Source: Paraspadella gotoi (lineage: Eukaryota > Chaetognatha). From it: DNA of 64,000 nt. This document shows, in pieces, positions 22,871 to 33,857 of the stretch. Both the position numbers and the translations under genes were made by a program. A model generated the notes under the pieces. It ran no database searches and was not told the DNA's origin. It saw only the letters and a list, made by a program, of their open reading frames with translations. The stretch covers positions 228,330 to 292,329 of the forward strand of contig JBJCIZ010000040.1 of the NCBI GenBank assembly GCA_051294375.1. Reading direction: 5' to 3'. Numbering within the stretch: position 1 is the stretch's first letter; every line of letters begins with the position of its first letter.

Positions 22871-23047
22871 TTTTAATAAAAAACTGCCATTTAAAAAAAA
22901 AAAAAAAAAATTATCGTCAAATCTTTTTATCAAACCGTTGTCAAAATTAGTTTCATTAAGTGAATTGTCTTTATCAAATATCGCCACATACTATTTTAAT
23001 TATATATTACAAAAAATACTATATGTCGAATTTTGGGGGGAGCATGA
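22871..23047 (+). other. Gypsy 3' region with A-run and polypurine tract
   Basis: Non-coding, with an 18-A run at about 22893-22910 and the polypurine tract TTGGGGGGAGCATGA (23033-23047) directly before the 3' LTR. Confidence 0.75.
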
Positions 23048-23211
23048 TGTAGTGCCTTTTGTCTGATGCCTCGACGATCGTATCGACTCAACCGGTGACG
23101 TAATATGTTTTCTCTTCCCGATTGATCTGTAACTTTTTGATTCGTTTTTCGTGTTTCAATTTAATAAATAGAAAACAAGTAAAAACCTAAAATCTGGCTC
23201 TCGTTCCTACA
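23048..23211 (+). repeat. Gypsy 3' LTR
   Basis: 164 bp, TGTAGTGCC...TTCCTACA, a near-identical partner of 10886-11049. Confidence 0.93.
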
Positions 23212-23363
23212 GTTTTGAAAAATATTTTAATTCCTACCTTCGTCAAACCTCTAACATAATTCTAATTCATCTTTTACTCATTTGTGATCAAATTCATGAT
23301 GGCTATTGATTGCTCCAAAATCCAGAAATCATTAATTTAATAATTAATTACTTTTTTTTACAG
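23212..23363. other. 3' end of intron 3
   Basis: AT-rich, ending with the pyrimidine tract CTTTTTTTTACAG that forms the exon 4 acceptor. Confidence 0.6.
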
Positions 23364-25101
23364 AAATTCAGAGTTTATTAAATATAAACATGGACAAATT
23401 GTTTCCTGGTGGAAATGTTGATTATGGGTGTATGAGTCAAGATCCCGCTCTAGCAGAAAATTTGATAAAAGATAATGTAACAGGAAAATATTTTTATATG
23501 AGATATGACATTGTTCCTATGGAAAATCATACTTTACTGTATCCAAAGCGTGTATATTGCAAGTTTGAAAGTCTTGAAAAATTTAAAGAAAAAATGCAAA
23601 GAAAATTGAATTCTTTGGAAAGAGCTATAGCTGTCTACATGACCGAAGGTGCTACTCCGACTACTTCATTTGATATACCAGCTGGAAAACCTGGATGCGA
23701 AACCGACACTCTTGAATATATTGGACTCGGTAAAAAAAATGGATCTAAGTATCCTTCCTACCTAACTTTGAAGTCACAGAAGTTTAAAGTGCAGTTCTCT
23801 ATGCCAATGGATATATCTAATCTGATAATGAAAGATGAAACTCTTCATGTTGTATATCAAGGGAATAAGTGGTATACACAAATACCTGGGGAAAATAAAA
23901 TCAATGTTTTAGCAGGTTGTAAAATTCCAGAAACCGGGTCATTGTCTCATCCTGTATGTATTCGAGGTGTTTTATTTACTTATGACTTGGCTGGTTTCTT
24001 AATTATGAAAAAAAAAGATTATAAGATAAACGCACAGGTCATTCCAGGACTCAATAAAATATTTGTTGATTATCCTGCAGCCAAAGTGTCAGAATTATCT
24101 TTTCATGATTCACAAGAAACTAAAGAAACAGAAAAGCCAGGAGCGATTCCTTGTAATGTGTTTTGGACCAATACTCACATTGTGGACACAACAAAAAATC
24201 ATGTGTGCATAAACTTTTTAGCAGCAACTGACGGTGATATTTTTGTCATTTTTGCAGCTATTCCAAAAATGCAAGCTACTTGGTATTATATTCAAATTAA
24301 TTTTGAGGGTGTTTCAATTTACAGAGGACTGAAAATGGAGTATTCAAGAACTGAACCTGGAATAGGCTCATTGGGTGATGCAAATCTTTATGAATCTTAT
24401 TTTGTTTGCTTAAACTATTTAGAAAACAATGACATAGTAATGCAATATGGAAAATCCCCTCCTGCTGCCGATGTGGGTATTGTTTTGGCATCTAATCATT
24501 TTTTTACAGGAGGTTCAAAGCACCTTTTGAGATTTTATTCATTTGGAACAGGAGACAAGGAAGTGAATTTTCTTAATGTACAAGTTGTTCATAGACAGAA
24601 AAAAGTAATGTGTGATTTATTATGGGTATTAGTCAATGGTTCTTGCCGAAGGGATTGTCATGTTGAATGCAAAACCCGAGGAGATTGCACAATAGAAAAG
24701 GATGATACTGCATGTATAGAATGTAAAAATTATCGGATTAGTAATGGAACAAATGTAAGATGTGTTGAAAAATGTCCCCCAGGTTATTCAATTTCAAAAA
24801 ACGATAAAAAACTTTGTATTTTATGTCCTAAAGGAAAATTTAAATCAAGTTTTGGAGAAACTCCCTGTTTATTTTGTTCACCTGGTTATCAAAATCATAT
24901 AATAGGGGCCCATTTTTGTGTTGCATGCGAGCCTGGATACTTTGCTCCTAAAAATGGATCTCTTAAATGTAATCCTTGCCCAGTTGGTTCACACTCTTCT
25001 ATAAAAGGATCTCCGCATTGCAAAAAATGTAAACGTGGACAATTCAATGACATAACTGGTGCTAAAACTTGTAAAAAATGTCTACCAGGAACATTTACAA
25101 G
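23364..25101 (+). CDS. Exon 4, MACPF end, unassigned domain, first Cys-rich repeats
   Basis: 1738-nt exon. The acceptor AG is at 23362-23363. Its first two bases complete a Glu codon with the last base of exon 3, so the MACPF C-terminal strand LRE-IQSLLNIN is restored across a 16 kb intron. About 400 residues without a recognised domain follow, including PAGKPGCETDTLEYIGLG, FKVQFSMPMDIS and CIRGVLFTYD. A short Cys cluster (CRRDCHVECKTRGDC) comes next, then six CxxC-x-x-G-[YF] units (CILCPKGKF, CLFCSPGYQ, CVACEPGYF, CNPCPVGSH, CKKCKRGQF, CKKCLPGTF). It ends in phase 2 at a weaker donor, GTGACA, at 25102. The middle segment could be a beta-rich membrane- or ligand-binding domain, which is inference only. 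Confidence 0.88.
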
Positions 25102-25760
25102 GTGACAACCTTAAATCCAGAATAAAGGGTTCATGGATTTTAACTTACTGATTTTTTTTGAAAAAATTATATTAATTTTAGCAGTGGCGATTATGATGGT
25201 AATTATGATGGTAAGATGGTGATTAAACTTAAAAAATTAATATATTTTAGTTTAATAACAAAATTTTAAAAAATCATTTTAAAGCTACTTGGTTTATTTA
25301 CTCTTTGTAAAGCATATCTGATCAATATACTATTTTATTTTTTAAGCTTATTATTTCAATCACCAAATACCCTATAAAGTATTAGAGAAAATCTTGCTTC
25401 AAAATCCAATTTCCACTCGATTTTGACTCCCCAAATTATTATGTAGAACGACATATTACTTTTAAAAAGCCAGAGGTTTTGGTATATTGTTATACTGGCC
25501 AATATAGAAAGACAGGAATATTCTGAATATTAAATTTTTTGTAAATTGGACTCTTTATATACCAAAAAATTTGAAAAAACTTTAAAAAATCCATCAATAG
25601 TATGGAATATTTTACCATAAAAGATTTTTGTCGAATCTGACTTCCAGTTGAAACTCTTAGAATTCCAATCGCTGGTTTCTTTTTTAAATAATATTTTATC
25701 TATAAGATTTGAACCACTATCTAGGAAAAAAGTATCTGACATAATTCATTTATTCAATAA
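25102..25760. repeat. Intron 4 start with dispersed AT-rich repeat, copy 2
   Basis: About 25430-25700 resembles 50-300 ('actggccaatatagaaagacagg', 'aaatccatcaa', 'actcttagaattccaatc'). No coding signal is seen. Confidence 0.45.
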
Positions 25761-25794
25761 AAAGTATATAAAACATGGGTAAAACATCATGATA

Positions 25795-26015
25795 ACATTC
25801 TCAATATTTGGTATACCCTTCCTCGGCATCAACTACTGCCTGCCTTTGTCTGGGTATGCTCTTATACAGCAAATTGAGGTATGACAGTGAAATGTTTTTC
25901 GACATCTTTAACGCAATTCTGCGCCGCCTCGATATTAAAGTTGCGCATCTTTCCCTCTTTTCTGAGAGCTATAATAATACTTTTTTGAACCAGAAAGAGG
26001 TGCAAGGTCTTTAGC
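25795..26015 (-). other. Possible transposase fragment, unassigned
   Basis: The minus strand reads IIIALRKEGKMRNFNIEAAQNCVKDVEKHF over about 30 codons before losing its frame. It is more codon-like than its surroundings, but I cannot place the family and there are no terminal repeats. Confidence 0.25.
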
Positions 26016-26039
26016 ATTACCAAATTAAAAAAATATTAC

Positions 26040-26745
26040 AAATATTACAAATTACAAAAAATTACTGATGAATACCATCTATCAGATAAAAGCCAAAAAC
26101 AAAGACAACTACAGCAACAACAAGACGTACTACAACGACCACAACAACAACCAACTGTAGCAAACCTTTTTGCTGAACTGCCTTTCCATAACGATACAAA
26201 ATATGAACTCCGCCCTTATGCTACACTTCCATACCTTCCAGGTATCACCGAACAACTGCAAAGAGCTTTTAAAAAGGCGGGAGCATCACTCTTTAGCAGG
26301 AGCGGACAGACGCTGGCAAACATCCTCTGCGCCCCAAACAACAGAAAGCCATCGCCAAAAAAGGGACGCGGAATCTATAGCTTTCGTTGCTCTTGCTCTC
26401 CTAAGGCTCGATACATTGGAGAAACCTGTCGTAGTTTTGAAACTCGAATGGCAGAACACAAAAGAGCAGCCGAGTCGGGTAATTGGCGTCATTCCGGCTT
26501 GACACAACATCGAGAGCATTGCGATGCCCCTTTCATCTGGGAACCTGAAATCATCTCTCGGCCACGAATCAAAAACCAATGAATGCTCAAGCATCATCTA
26601 AGAGTGGAAGAAGCTCTTTGGATTCGTCATTTTGATTGTGGACCAGGCTCAACGAAGACAAAGGAGCATACGTGAAAACGGATGCATAGAAGCCAATCCT
26701 GGACCACCTACATCCCGGACAAAGAACAAGGGGGGGAGGGGGATG
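26040..26745 (+). pseudogene. PLE-3 fragment: linker and GIY-YIG endonuclease
   Basis: Plus-strand frame: a Gln-rich linker (QRQLQQQQDVLQRPQQQPTV), then ATLPYLPGITEQLQRAFKKA, the conserved PLE segment between RT and endonuclease. Next is GIYSFRCSCSPKARYIGETC (GIY and YIG motifs, about 26370-26430) with FETRMAEHKRAAES and later RVEEALWIRHFD (the catalytic-helix Glu region). The RT is absent, so the copy is 5'-truncated, which is common for PLEs. One stop lies near 26581. Its GC content is well above the flanks. It is distinct in sequence from PLE-1 and PLE-2. Confidence 0.78.
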
Positions 26746-27640
26746 AGGGATTGATCCCTTTTTGGTTGAAAGTTTCTCTCTTTCTCTCTGAGTCTCCTCC
26801 TCTTCCTCTCACCTTCTCTTATTTGTAAATAATTATTTTTTTTTACCTCACCACAATTTCTCTGGCCTTGAATAATGAACCAGCTAAATGGTTTGAATGC
26901 ATGGTCTAAATAAAAAAAAAAGGAGAATGCAGATTTCTTCAAGTGGAAAAAAAAGTTTTACATTCTGTTTTTATAATTAGACCCAAAATCTAACTATGGA
27001 AGTACATCGAGTTAAATCAAAAAACCTGGCATGATTATTCACAAAGCAATAAAAAGTTTTTATAGATAGGCAAAATTGACTAAAATTAAGCGTAAAGGTT
27101 AGTACAAAAAAACGGCTTCTCAAAATATGCTAATTTCCTAAATATGAGTCTTCGCGATCTAGAAACTGTTCTTTTGTATGATTTTTTCAGTGAAGACACC
27201 TGGATTTTTCCTTTAGAATTTTCGGATTTTTTCAACTGTTGTTAACAAAAATCAATTTTCTATTTCAGAAAAAAAATTTTTTATTAAAAAAACTTTTATA
27301 AATTGTGATTAAAGGCGTTTTTGAAATTAAAGTGATCTGTTTTATCGAAATGAACTTAATCGGTTTTTCTTTTGGTAAATATATCATCCAAACTTTATAA
27401 GTTTTCTTAATACCTCATAATTCTGCTTAATATTTGTTTGTAAATTAATATTTACATACTCATATTCTTTAACATTGCAATAAGTTTTGTTTAATATAAT
27501 GTAAAGTCCAGACGACCAAAAGATAAGAGATATTGACTTTCGTCTCGTCGTCTCTCTATCGCGATCATTCGGGATTTGTTTTCATCTTCCGTATTTCTTC
27601 CATATTTTTTCTGTGATTAATTGTAACAGTCCGTGTTTTA
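26746..27640. other. AT-rich intron sequence, no gene seen
   Basis: A pyrimidine-rich stretch at 26770-26820 may be the 3' tail of PLE-3. The rest is AT-rich with no recognisable coding or structural signal. Confidence 0.4.
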
Positions 27641-27666
27641 TAGTGATTATTATTTAAACAAGGTTT

Positions 27667-27775
27667 GAAAATGGTTTCATCGGCGATTTTATATGTACGG
27701 ACATGTTTCGACTCTTCATTTTTCGAGTCTTCATCAGCGTTAAATAAATAAAATCGTTGATGAAATTGTTTTCAG
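27667..27775 (-). ncRNA. Hammerhead-ribozyme-like motif A
   Basis: On the minus strand the core runs 27737 to 27700: CTGATGA, a single A, stem II GACTC/GAGTC with a 10-nt loop, GAAA, then a two-pair stem III (AC-AT-GT) and the cleavage-type triplet GTC. Stem I is formed by ACG just before the core with CGT just after GTC. It extends through an internal loop to CGATTTTAT paired with ATAAAATCG, and beyond to TTTCATC with GATGAAA. All hammerhead core positions are present. One extra A sits between the core and stem II, as in every copy. Self-cleavage is predicted, not shown. Confidence 0.68.
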
Positions 27776-28034
27776 GCTTTGTTTGAATCTCTAAACTCAA
27801 CAAAGCTGAAAGGATTAATACAGTAATTATTATGAATATTATTGTCTGATATAGATATTGCAGACAAGGCAAGACGTATGAACTTGGAGAATTTTGTATT
27901 ACAGAGGTGAATTTCCAAGTAATATGAACATTTGATATTAGTTTATCATGCGGGATAAATCGCGGCGAAATTTTTTTTTAATTTGATCTCGAATTTTACT
28001 CATTATAATAATATTATATTATTATTAGTTTAAA

Positions 28035-28210
28035 CTTATTCCTTGTTGTACATTGCACAATGTATTATTTTGTCTCTCTCTGTTTCTCTCTCTCTCCTCT
28101 CTCTCTCTCTCTATCACCAATTGACCATTCACTTCTTTTCACAACTGATCTGTCCTCAACTTAAACTGTACTCATTCTTTAACCACTATCTCTGTGTTGG
28201 AAACTTTTTG

Positions 28211-28247
<37 letters not shown>

Positions 28248-28375
28248 CCTTCTTTTACACAAATTTGTAAATGCATCATTAACGCTGATGAAGATGCGAA
28301 AATGGGGAGTCGAGACATGTCCGTATATCATTAAATAAAAATCGTTGATGAAAATATTTTTCAAACTTTGTTTAA
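28035..28375 (+). repeat. Hammerhead-bearing pyrimidine-rich repeat, copy B
   Basis: Starts near 'tgtacattgcacaatgta', followed by two (CT)n tracts (28070-28115, 28213-28250) with 'tctgtcctcaa' and 'ctctgtgttggaaac' between them, then the hammerhead-like core at 28285-28321 and an AT tail (AAATCGTTGATGAAA). The same order of blocks recurs at 47176-47688 and, inverted, at 41776-42121. In this copy stem II no longer pairs fully and GAAA has become GAGA, so the ribozyme is probably dead. Outer stem I (ACG/CGT) is kept. Confidence 0.65.
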
Positions 28376-28499
28376 ATATATTATTATTATAATATTATTA
28401 ATATTACAATTCTATATATTTGTTTGAGTTTAGAATAATGAAGATTTAATTTTCGTTTTCAGCAATGGAAACTCAAATTTTTATTTAAAGTAAAAATAT

Positions 28500-29275
28500 G
28501 AAATTTTAAAATTTTTTTTGTGAATCTCCGGCGTCAAATTTGTAATGGATCTGGCCGCGATCCAGAGAGAAATCTCGATGGAAATAAGCTTCACTATCCT
28601 TTGCCGCTCTATTACCCGCTGATGAAACGCATCGTCGTCTGAATTTGCTCCATAAAGTCATCTCGCACGTTGGTAGAGACCTCGTCGATGGCATCGGCAA
28701 AAAAATCGGCGACGAAATGTCGTTGTCGACCTCGATACGATGACAGGATATTTGATGAAATCTTATGGAGCTTGGCGATCCTTTGGCCGCAGTGGGCCGC
28801 CGATGGTTCATTCCCATTCAATTTAAATGCAATGAGAGCATCCTAACTTCCGCGATGAACTTCGAATCTCGGCATCCAATAGAAGAACAGAAGAAAAAAT
28901 CTTTTCTTGCGGTGAAGTGTCGTCATCTGACAAAAGAATGTCGACGGCGTGGACATCCTCCAGGTCCAGTTGAAACGCGTCGTCAACTGAAGAGATCTTT
29001 TTTCTTTTCTTCAGCGGGACTCCCCTTTCGGCGTCTTTTGTGGACTTCGTCGTTCGTTTGTAAAACAAATTTTGATTCGCGCTAGTGCGGCGGACGAGAA
29101 AGATATCGACAACTTCACGGCGACCCGACACTATACCCTCTCACAAAATGCCACCACGATGTTTAGAGAAACTCTTCTTCAAAGTGGACTTGGATTTAGT
29201 CCCAACGAGCCATCCTTAGTGGACTGTAGCAATTTCCTCATCACCGCATGTAATTGTTGTTTTAAAGAATGATAA
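28500..29275 (-). other. Unassigned GC-richer coding island, frameshifted
   Basis: About 770 bp with base composition unlike the AT-rich flanks. Overlapping minus-strand frames look protein-like: DDAFQLDLEDVHAVDILLSD (about 28915-28990), FVADFFADAIDEVSTNVRDD (about 28640-28720) and AYFHRDFSLDRGQIHYKFD (about 28525-28590). They are separated by frame changes. I do not recognise the family, and no terminal repeats were found. It is probably a decayed mobile-element gene or retrocopy. Confidence 0.35.
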
Positions 29276-29454
29276 TGATAGACAAATATGGCAGATACTT
29301 CACATACTCATAACCAACAAATATTAAAATGAGTTGTTATTATTGTTTAAAGTATTTTAATAGAAAAGCGAGTATTATTTAATAATTAAAATACATTTTT
29401 CTTTCATACTGGAGTTTCTCGTGACTCGTTAATCTCATTTGTATATTCGAGTAA

Positions 29455-29522
29455 GCTGGTCCAGTGTACTAACCTTTTGAGCATACAGTACTCGTCAGTC
29501 GAGGTTCGAATTAGCATTATAT
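29455..29522 (+). repeat. tRNA-like (SINE head or tRNA pseudogene)
   Basis: Contains an A-box-like TGGTCCAGTG at about 29458 and, 45 bp on, a B-box-like GGTTCGAATTA at about 29502. There is no good acceptor pairing, so it is a pol III-derived relic rather than a working tRNA. Confidence 0.35.
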
Positions 29523-31381
29523 GTCAGTGTGATCATATCTGCAAGGTTTTTTGAAAATCCAAGTTTAGCTTCTCGGTCTATTATAATTAATATCTTTTCT
29601 CACCAAAACATAACAGCATAAAAGCATAAACACAAAACATAAAATTTTATAAGAAAACAAGGATTTTCGAGGTATACATTTTTTTTCTCCAAGGCAAAAT
29701 TTGTATTTTATATATAAAATAAAATTGTTTAATAAAAGAAATAGAAAACTGATTAAGGTGACCAAAAAATCAACTATTAAGTATAAGACCATTGTAGAGT
29801 TCTCAAAAGTGAAAATGACTAATAAAGCGACGAGAATCGTTTTGCAGTTAAAGCGCTTGTAATTACATTATTAATTAACCAAATGTAAAGGCAATCGAGA
29901 TACGAACAGCATTGAACGGCATTGAACGGCATTGAACGCTGAACTATAAAAAGATAATATAAAACTAATTAATAAAAACCTTAATACAAAATTAAATTAA
30001 GTAAAGAAACATTAAAACAAACCTGCTTCACGCTCGTAGCTTGAGAACATAATTCTTAATTTCTCTCACAAAGGTAAGTTTCTTAACTCAGATATATAAT
30101 AAACGTTTTAGGGAAAAAGAGCAACGATTTTTGGGAAACGTGAAACACGGAAATATTTAACAAGCATGAAAATGTAGTAATAATGAAAAATAAGCAACTG
30201 AGAGAAGATATGCTAGCTGCTTACGGCCATTTTGATATTACAACAAAGAAAATAAGTTAAATAACGCGTTTCTTTGTTTTTTATCATTCTCAAGCACAGA
30301 AACAAGTTGAATAAATTTGAGTTCTCACATAAGCAGATTGTTAAGTATCTTGGGTCTTAAAAGCTGGGCAAATTATATCTTTTTACATTACATTTTTTAA
30401 ATAAAATCTACACCCTCTAGCTCTTAATTTTTATAATTAGTCTTTAGTAGGATAAGACAAAATATATTTTTGGTGAATTTAGTTTTTATTATTTATATTT
30501 CAATGCTATCTTACAAAGAATTTAATATGGGTTTTTTAACCATGATTTTTTATTTAGTAATTGCAGACATGTTTCAACTCTAAACATTTCAAGTCGAAAG
30601 AAAGGATTATACCATGGATAACAATGCTATCTAAAACTATTGTGTATTGTACTTACTATACCTTTTTGCATTTGAATAAAAACCGAACTTTATAAAATTT
30701 TAAGATACTCTTAAAAAATCAATTTAGTAAACTTTTAAGCACAATTTGAACATAAGCTGTTGTCAAGCCAGCAAGCAAGAAGTCTGCTTTAATCATCAAT
30801 GAACTAATGTTTAATTAATGTTTTTACAAGCAGATATGATATATTTTACCAAGAAATTTATATATTTTTGAAGTTTAACCTTATATTATATAAAAGTTGA
30901 TGGCTAATAATATCACAAGTTTACAAATATTGTATAAATTTATCAATATAATAATTACTGCTATCACTAATAATTTATTTTTCCAAATCATCAAAATGCA
31001 TTAATTACAGAAACTGATTAGTAATATTTAGGCTTAGATGAAAAATAATTTTCAAATAAAATTTTAAACTTTGTTACTTACTTATATGATTATGGCTTTA
31101 ATTTTATAGCACTCTTATCTTTTTATTATTTTTTGAATTTTTAATTTTTTTGGTTTCATCTGCTCTAAGCAGATCCGACTAAAAAAAATCTACTGAATCA
31201 CTATTATTGTTTTAAAATTTGTGTATCATCCTTTGTTTACCCAGCATTGAATATCTAAAACACAGTTTATTTCAAATATTATTCAATAGTGATTCTAAAT
31301 TTTTTTAGGCACTGCTGGTCAGTCATAGTTTATAGTAACAATCATAAAGTTGGTTTACCTAAATGTAGAAATCTTGGTTAG
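29523..31381. other. AT-rich end of intron 4, no gene seen
   Basis: Contains a short 10-bp tandem (ATTGAACGGC, about 29912-29938) and otherwise AT-rich sequence without coding signal. It ends at the exon 5 acceptor TTGGTTAG. Confidence 0.45.
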
Positions 31382-31926
31382 TGGGTTTAAGTTGTCACCT
31401 GGTAACAGTGAAAAAGCTTCTATTATATGTGACAAATGTGAAACGGGAACATACAATGACAAATCAGGAGAAAAGGGGTGCACAAAGTGTCCACCAAGGT
31501 ATGAGCAGTTTCATCAAGGACAAACGTCTTGTGACCTGTGTGATCCTGGTTATTTTTCTAGCTCGCCAGGTAGTGTTTCTTGTCAGCCATGTTCAGTGGG
31601 CTCATATCAAAATGAAGAAGGAATGATCAGTTGTAAGTTATGCTCCTCAACGAAGAAATCAATATCAATTGGAGCCGTATCTTGTAGTAGCAATTGTCCA
31701 GCTGGATCTTATAGTCCAAGCCTGAATAATAATTGTTCTTATTGTGCCCCCGGTACTTATCAGAAAGGTGTTGGTGCACCAAGTTGCCGAAAATGTAAAC
31801 TTGGTTCCTATCAACCATTACAAGGGCGAACAAGTTGCGTCAAAGCACTTCCTGGAACATATGTTGACCAACTTGGTGCAACTGATGCAAAAATATGTCC
31901 AAAAGGAACATCAAATAACAAAGAAG
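31382..31926 (+). CDS. Exon 5, ephrin-receptor-like Cys-rich repeats
   Basis: Begins after AG at 31380-31381. Its first base completes Ser with the AG left by exon 4, then GFKLSPGN. About ten repeats follow, including CDKCETGTYND, CDLCDPGYFSS, CQPCSVGSYQN, CSYCAPGTYQK and CRKCKLGSYQ. This is the GCC2/GCC3 (ephrin-receptor-like) pattern of disulfide-bonded extracellular modules. One unit near 31840 reads CVKALPGTY, so its second Cys is lost. The exon ends in phase 1 at donor GTAAAT (31927). The acceptor tract is weak, so the exact start is the least certain part. Confidence 0.87.
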
Positions 31927-31999
31927 GTAAATACAATGATAACAGTATGATTAATATGATTGTTGTAGCTAAACTAAAGCTGTTAAACAGCATTTAATA

Positions 32000-32230
32000 A
32001 AGGAATGTGTGTATAAAGCGCTAAGTGGGCTGAAGTATCTTCTCTGCCTTTAGGCAAAAATGGAACGGGTCCTGGGCTTGGAACTAGGCTTGAGGGTTTC
32101 CAGGCCCATGAGGCAGTTTACGGCCATCCTTCTGCTTCCCCCAGGATAGGCACCATGAGGGATCCTAATGGTCTTGAGCTGTTAGTATTACTCAATGAGC
32201 TACCGGGTCACGACTGAAGGGGTGAACTAT
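32000..32230 (-). repeat. Possible SINE in intron 5
   Basis: A GC-richer block in the short intron 5. On the minus strand it begins GTGACCCGGTAGCTCATTGA, resembling a tRNA A box, and runs through 'ggatccctcatggtgcc'. No clear B box or tail was found, so the SINE call is tentative. Confidence 0.3.
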
Positions 32231-32278
32231 AAAGCAATGCCCGACAACAATGTATTAAAAGATTTATTCTTTTTTCAG

Positions 32279-32364
32279 GTTCTATCTCTTTAAAAAGTTG
32301 TATAGAATGTGAATCCGGTTCATTTACCAATGAAGAAGGATCCACTGGATGCACTCTTTGTCCA
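32279..32364 (+). CDS. Exon 6, one Cys-rich repeat (86 nt)
   Basis: Acceptor TTTTTTCAG and donor GTAAGT frame an 86-nt exon that completes a Gly codon. It encodes LKSCIECESGSFTNEEG and then GCTLCP, ending in phase 0. The cut falls inside a repeat: the missing PG of the unit is supplied by the first codons of exon 7. Splice sites and phase are excellent. Confidence 0.88.
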
Positions 32365-32477
32365 GTAAGTTGTAGTTTGTTACAAATAAGTTAACTTGAT
32401 TTGACACCCAAAAAGAGAATTTTTATAAGAAGATTATTTTAAATTTATTTTTGTTTTTAAACAAACTAAACATTAAT

Positions 32478-33062
32478 TTTTAGTCGGATCGGCTTATCAC
32501 AGATTCCGACTCTCCGTCGCGTCCCACCCCAAAATCTTGAGGGTAAATAATTTTTATTATATCAGAACCTTGAATGATGATAAATTATGCAAAAAAATTG
32601 ATGTCCGTCCGTCCGGCCGTCCATCCTTCCGTCCTTCTACCCGTCCCCCCTTTGCATTAAACTCCTATTACTCGTGGTTGGATGGATGGATTGGATTGAA
32701 ATTTTGTGGGTATGTAGGAAAATGTGTGAGTGCGAGTACAAATGATGTTAAATGAAAAAAAAAGTCATATTTACTTGAAGTGTTTTTAATTATATCTACT
32801 CATAATTATTATATTTATTAAAAATTAGATAGAAAAATTGAAATGAAATTTTGTGTGTGGGTAGGAAAGTATATGATTGAGCGGGATATAAAGTTTTGAT
32901 GGAATTGTGCAGGTGGAAAGGAGTTCAAATTATAAAACCAAAAGACACATTTTTGGTATTTTTAAAAGTTTCTCGCTCTCTCTATCTCTGTTGCGGGTTT
33001 TTCTCTCATAAAACAAACGCTATACAGGGTTTAAGCAGTCAAATTATAATTCCATTTAATAA
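32478..33062 (-). mobile_element. Helentron-like element, copy 2 (truncated)
   Basis: Starts at the hairpin end next to TTTTT (AGTCGGATCGGCTTATC at 32483). It has (GTCC)n at 32605-32650, the 'actcgtggttggatgga' block, then two internal blocks. The other terminus is not present, so the copy is truncated or merged with the following one. Confidence 0.55.
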
Positions 33063-33323
33063 TAAAGACGCGATTCCAATTTGACATTATTAAACGTATA
33101 TAGACAAACGTGAGGACAAACGTGAATAAGCGAGGACTAACGCTTAAATCTAAAGATAATTTAATTATTAATTACACAAATAATTTCAAATATTCAACAA
33201 AAAGTTTGAGCAAACAATGTCGGATCTGCCTACGATAATTAGGAGGTAATAAGCTAACTTGGTCAACTTGCATTATTTGGTCAACTGGCATAATTTGGTT
33301 AACTGACATAAGTTGATTAACTT

Positions 33324-33383
33324 GTAGGATTGAACCCGGTACCTTTCAGCCACGAGCCTTGACTCAACCAGAGTCGCCATTTA
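33324..33383 (-). repeat. tRNA-like relic
   Basis: On the minus strand it has an A-box-like TGGTTGAGTCAAGG and, after about 20 bp, the B box GGGTTCAATCCTA. It interrupts the minisatellite of Helentron copy 3. It is too short and ill-paired for a functional tRNA. Confidence 0.35.
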
Positions 33384-33855
33384 ATCATGTTGAATCTTTA
33401 CTTATTCAAATCCCTTATAACAATCTCTTTCACAAACAATTAATCTTTTGTCTTTTCAAAACAAAGGAACACTGTTAGCTAAAGCAAATCAGCTGGTTCC
33501 ATTTCACATTATTTTTATTGTTATTCCATTGAGCCTTTTGAATTCTTCTTAGAAGAAAAATTTTAACAGACTCCAAACTTGTTATTAATTTTTCCTTTAT
33601 TTCCTTTATTGTTAATGTTTAATTAATTCATTAATTATTATTGTTGTAATGATATAGATATTGCATTAGCTTTCCGGTAAAAGCTTATGGAATATCTATA
33701 TGCTTTGATTATTTTATTAAGGTTTCATTTTATAAAGAACCAAACAAGTTGGTTCAGGCTGATTTTATCAGGCGCCAATTAAACTTTGCCACGAGCGTCA
33801 GCGCCAACGCCAACGTCATTTCCGGTTCGAGCTAAATACATTCACGTCATCTACA
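33384..33855. other. Insertion within Helentron copy 3, unassigned
   Basis: About 470 bp separating two parts of the 18-bp minisatellite. It is AT-rich with a short GC-richer end near 33785-33840. No coding signal is seen. It is probably another small mobile element. Confidence 0.35.
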
Positions 33856-33857
33856 AA

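Larger units (their letters stand above)
10886..23211 (+). mobile_element. Ty3/gypsy LTR retrotransposon, split by a BEL element
   Basis: Gypsy-type element with 164-bp LTRs (10886-11049 and 23048-23211), a primer-binding-like site after the 5' LTR (TGGTGAGCCCAACG), gag, pol (protease, RT, RNase H, integrase) and a purine tract before the 3' LTR. The LTRs differ at about three positions, so insertion was fairly recent. A BEL/Pao element (14405-21888) sits inside the integrase region. Frameshifts near 13550, 13683 and 13850 break pol, though some may be sequencing indels. Clear flanking duplications are not seen (tgact before, gtttt after). It lies in intron 3 of the MACPF gene in the sense orientation. 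Confidence 0.93.
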
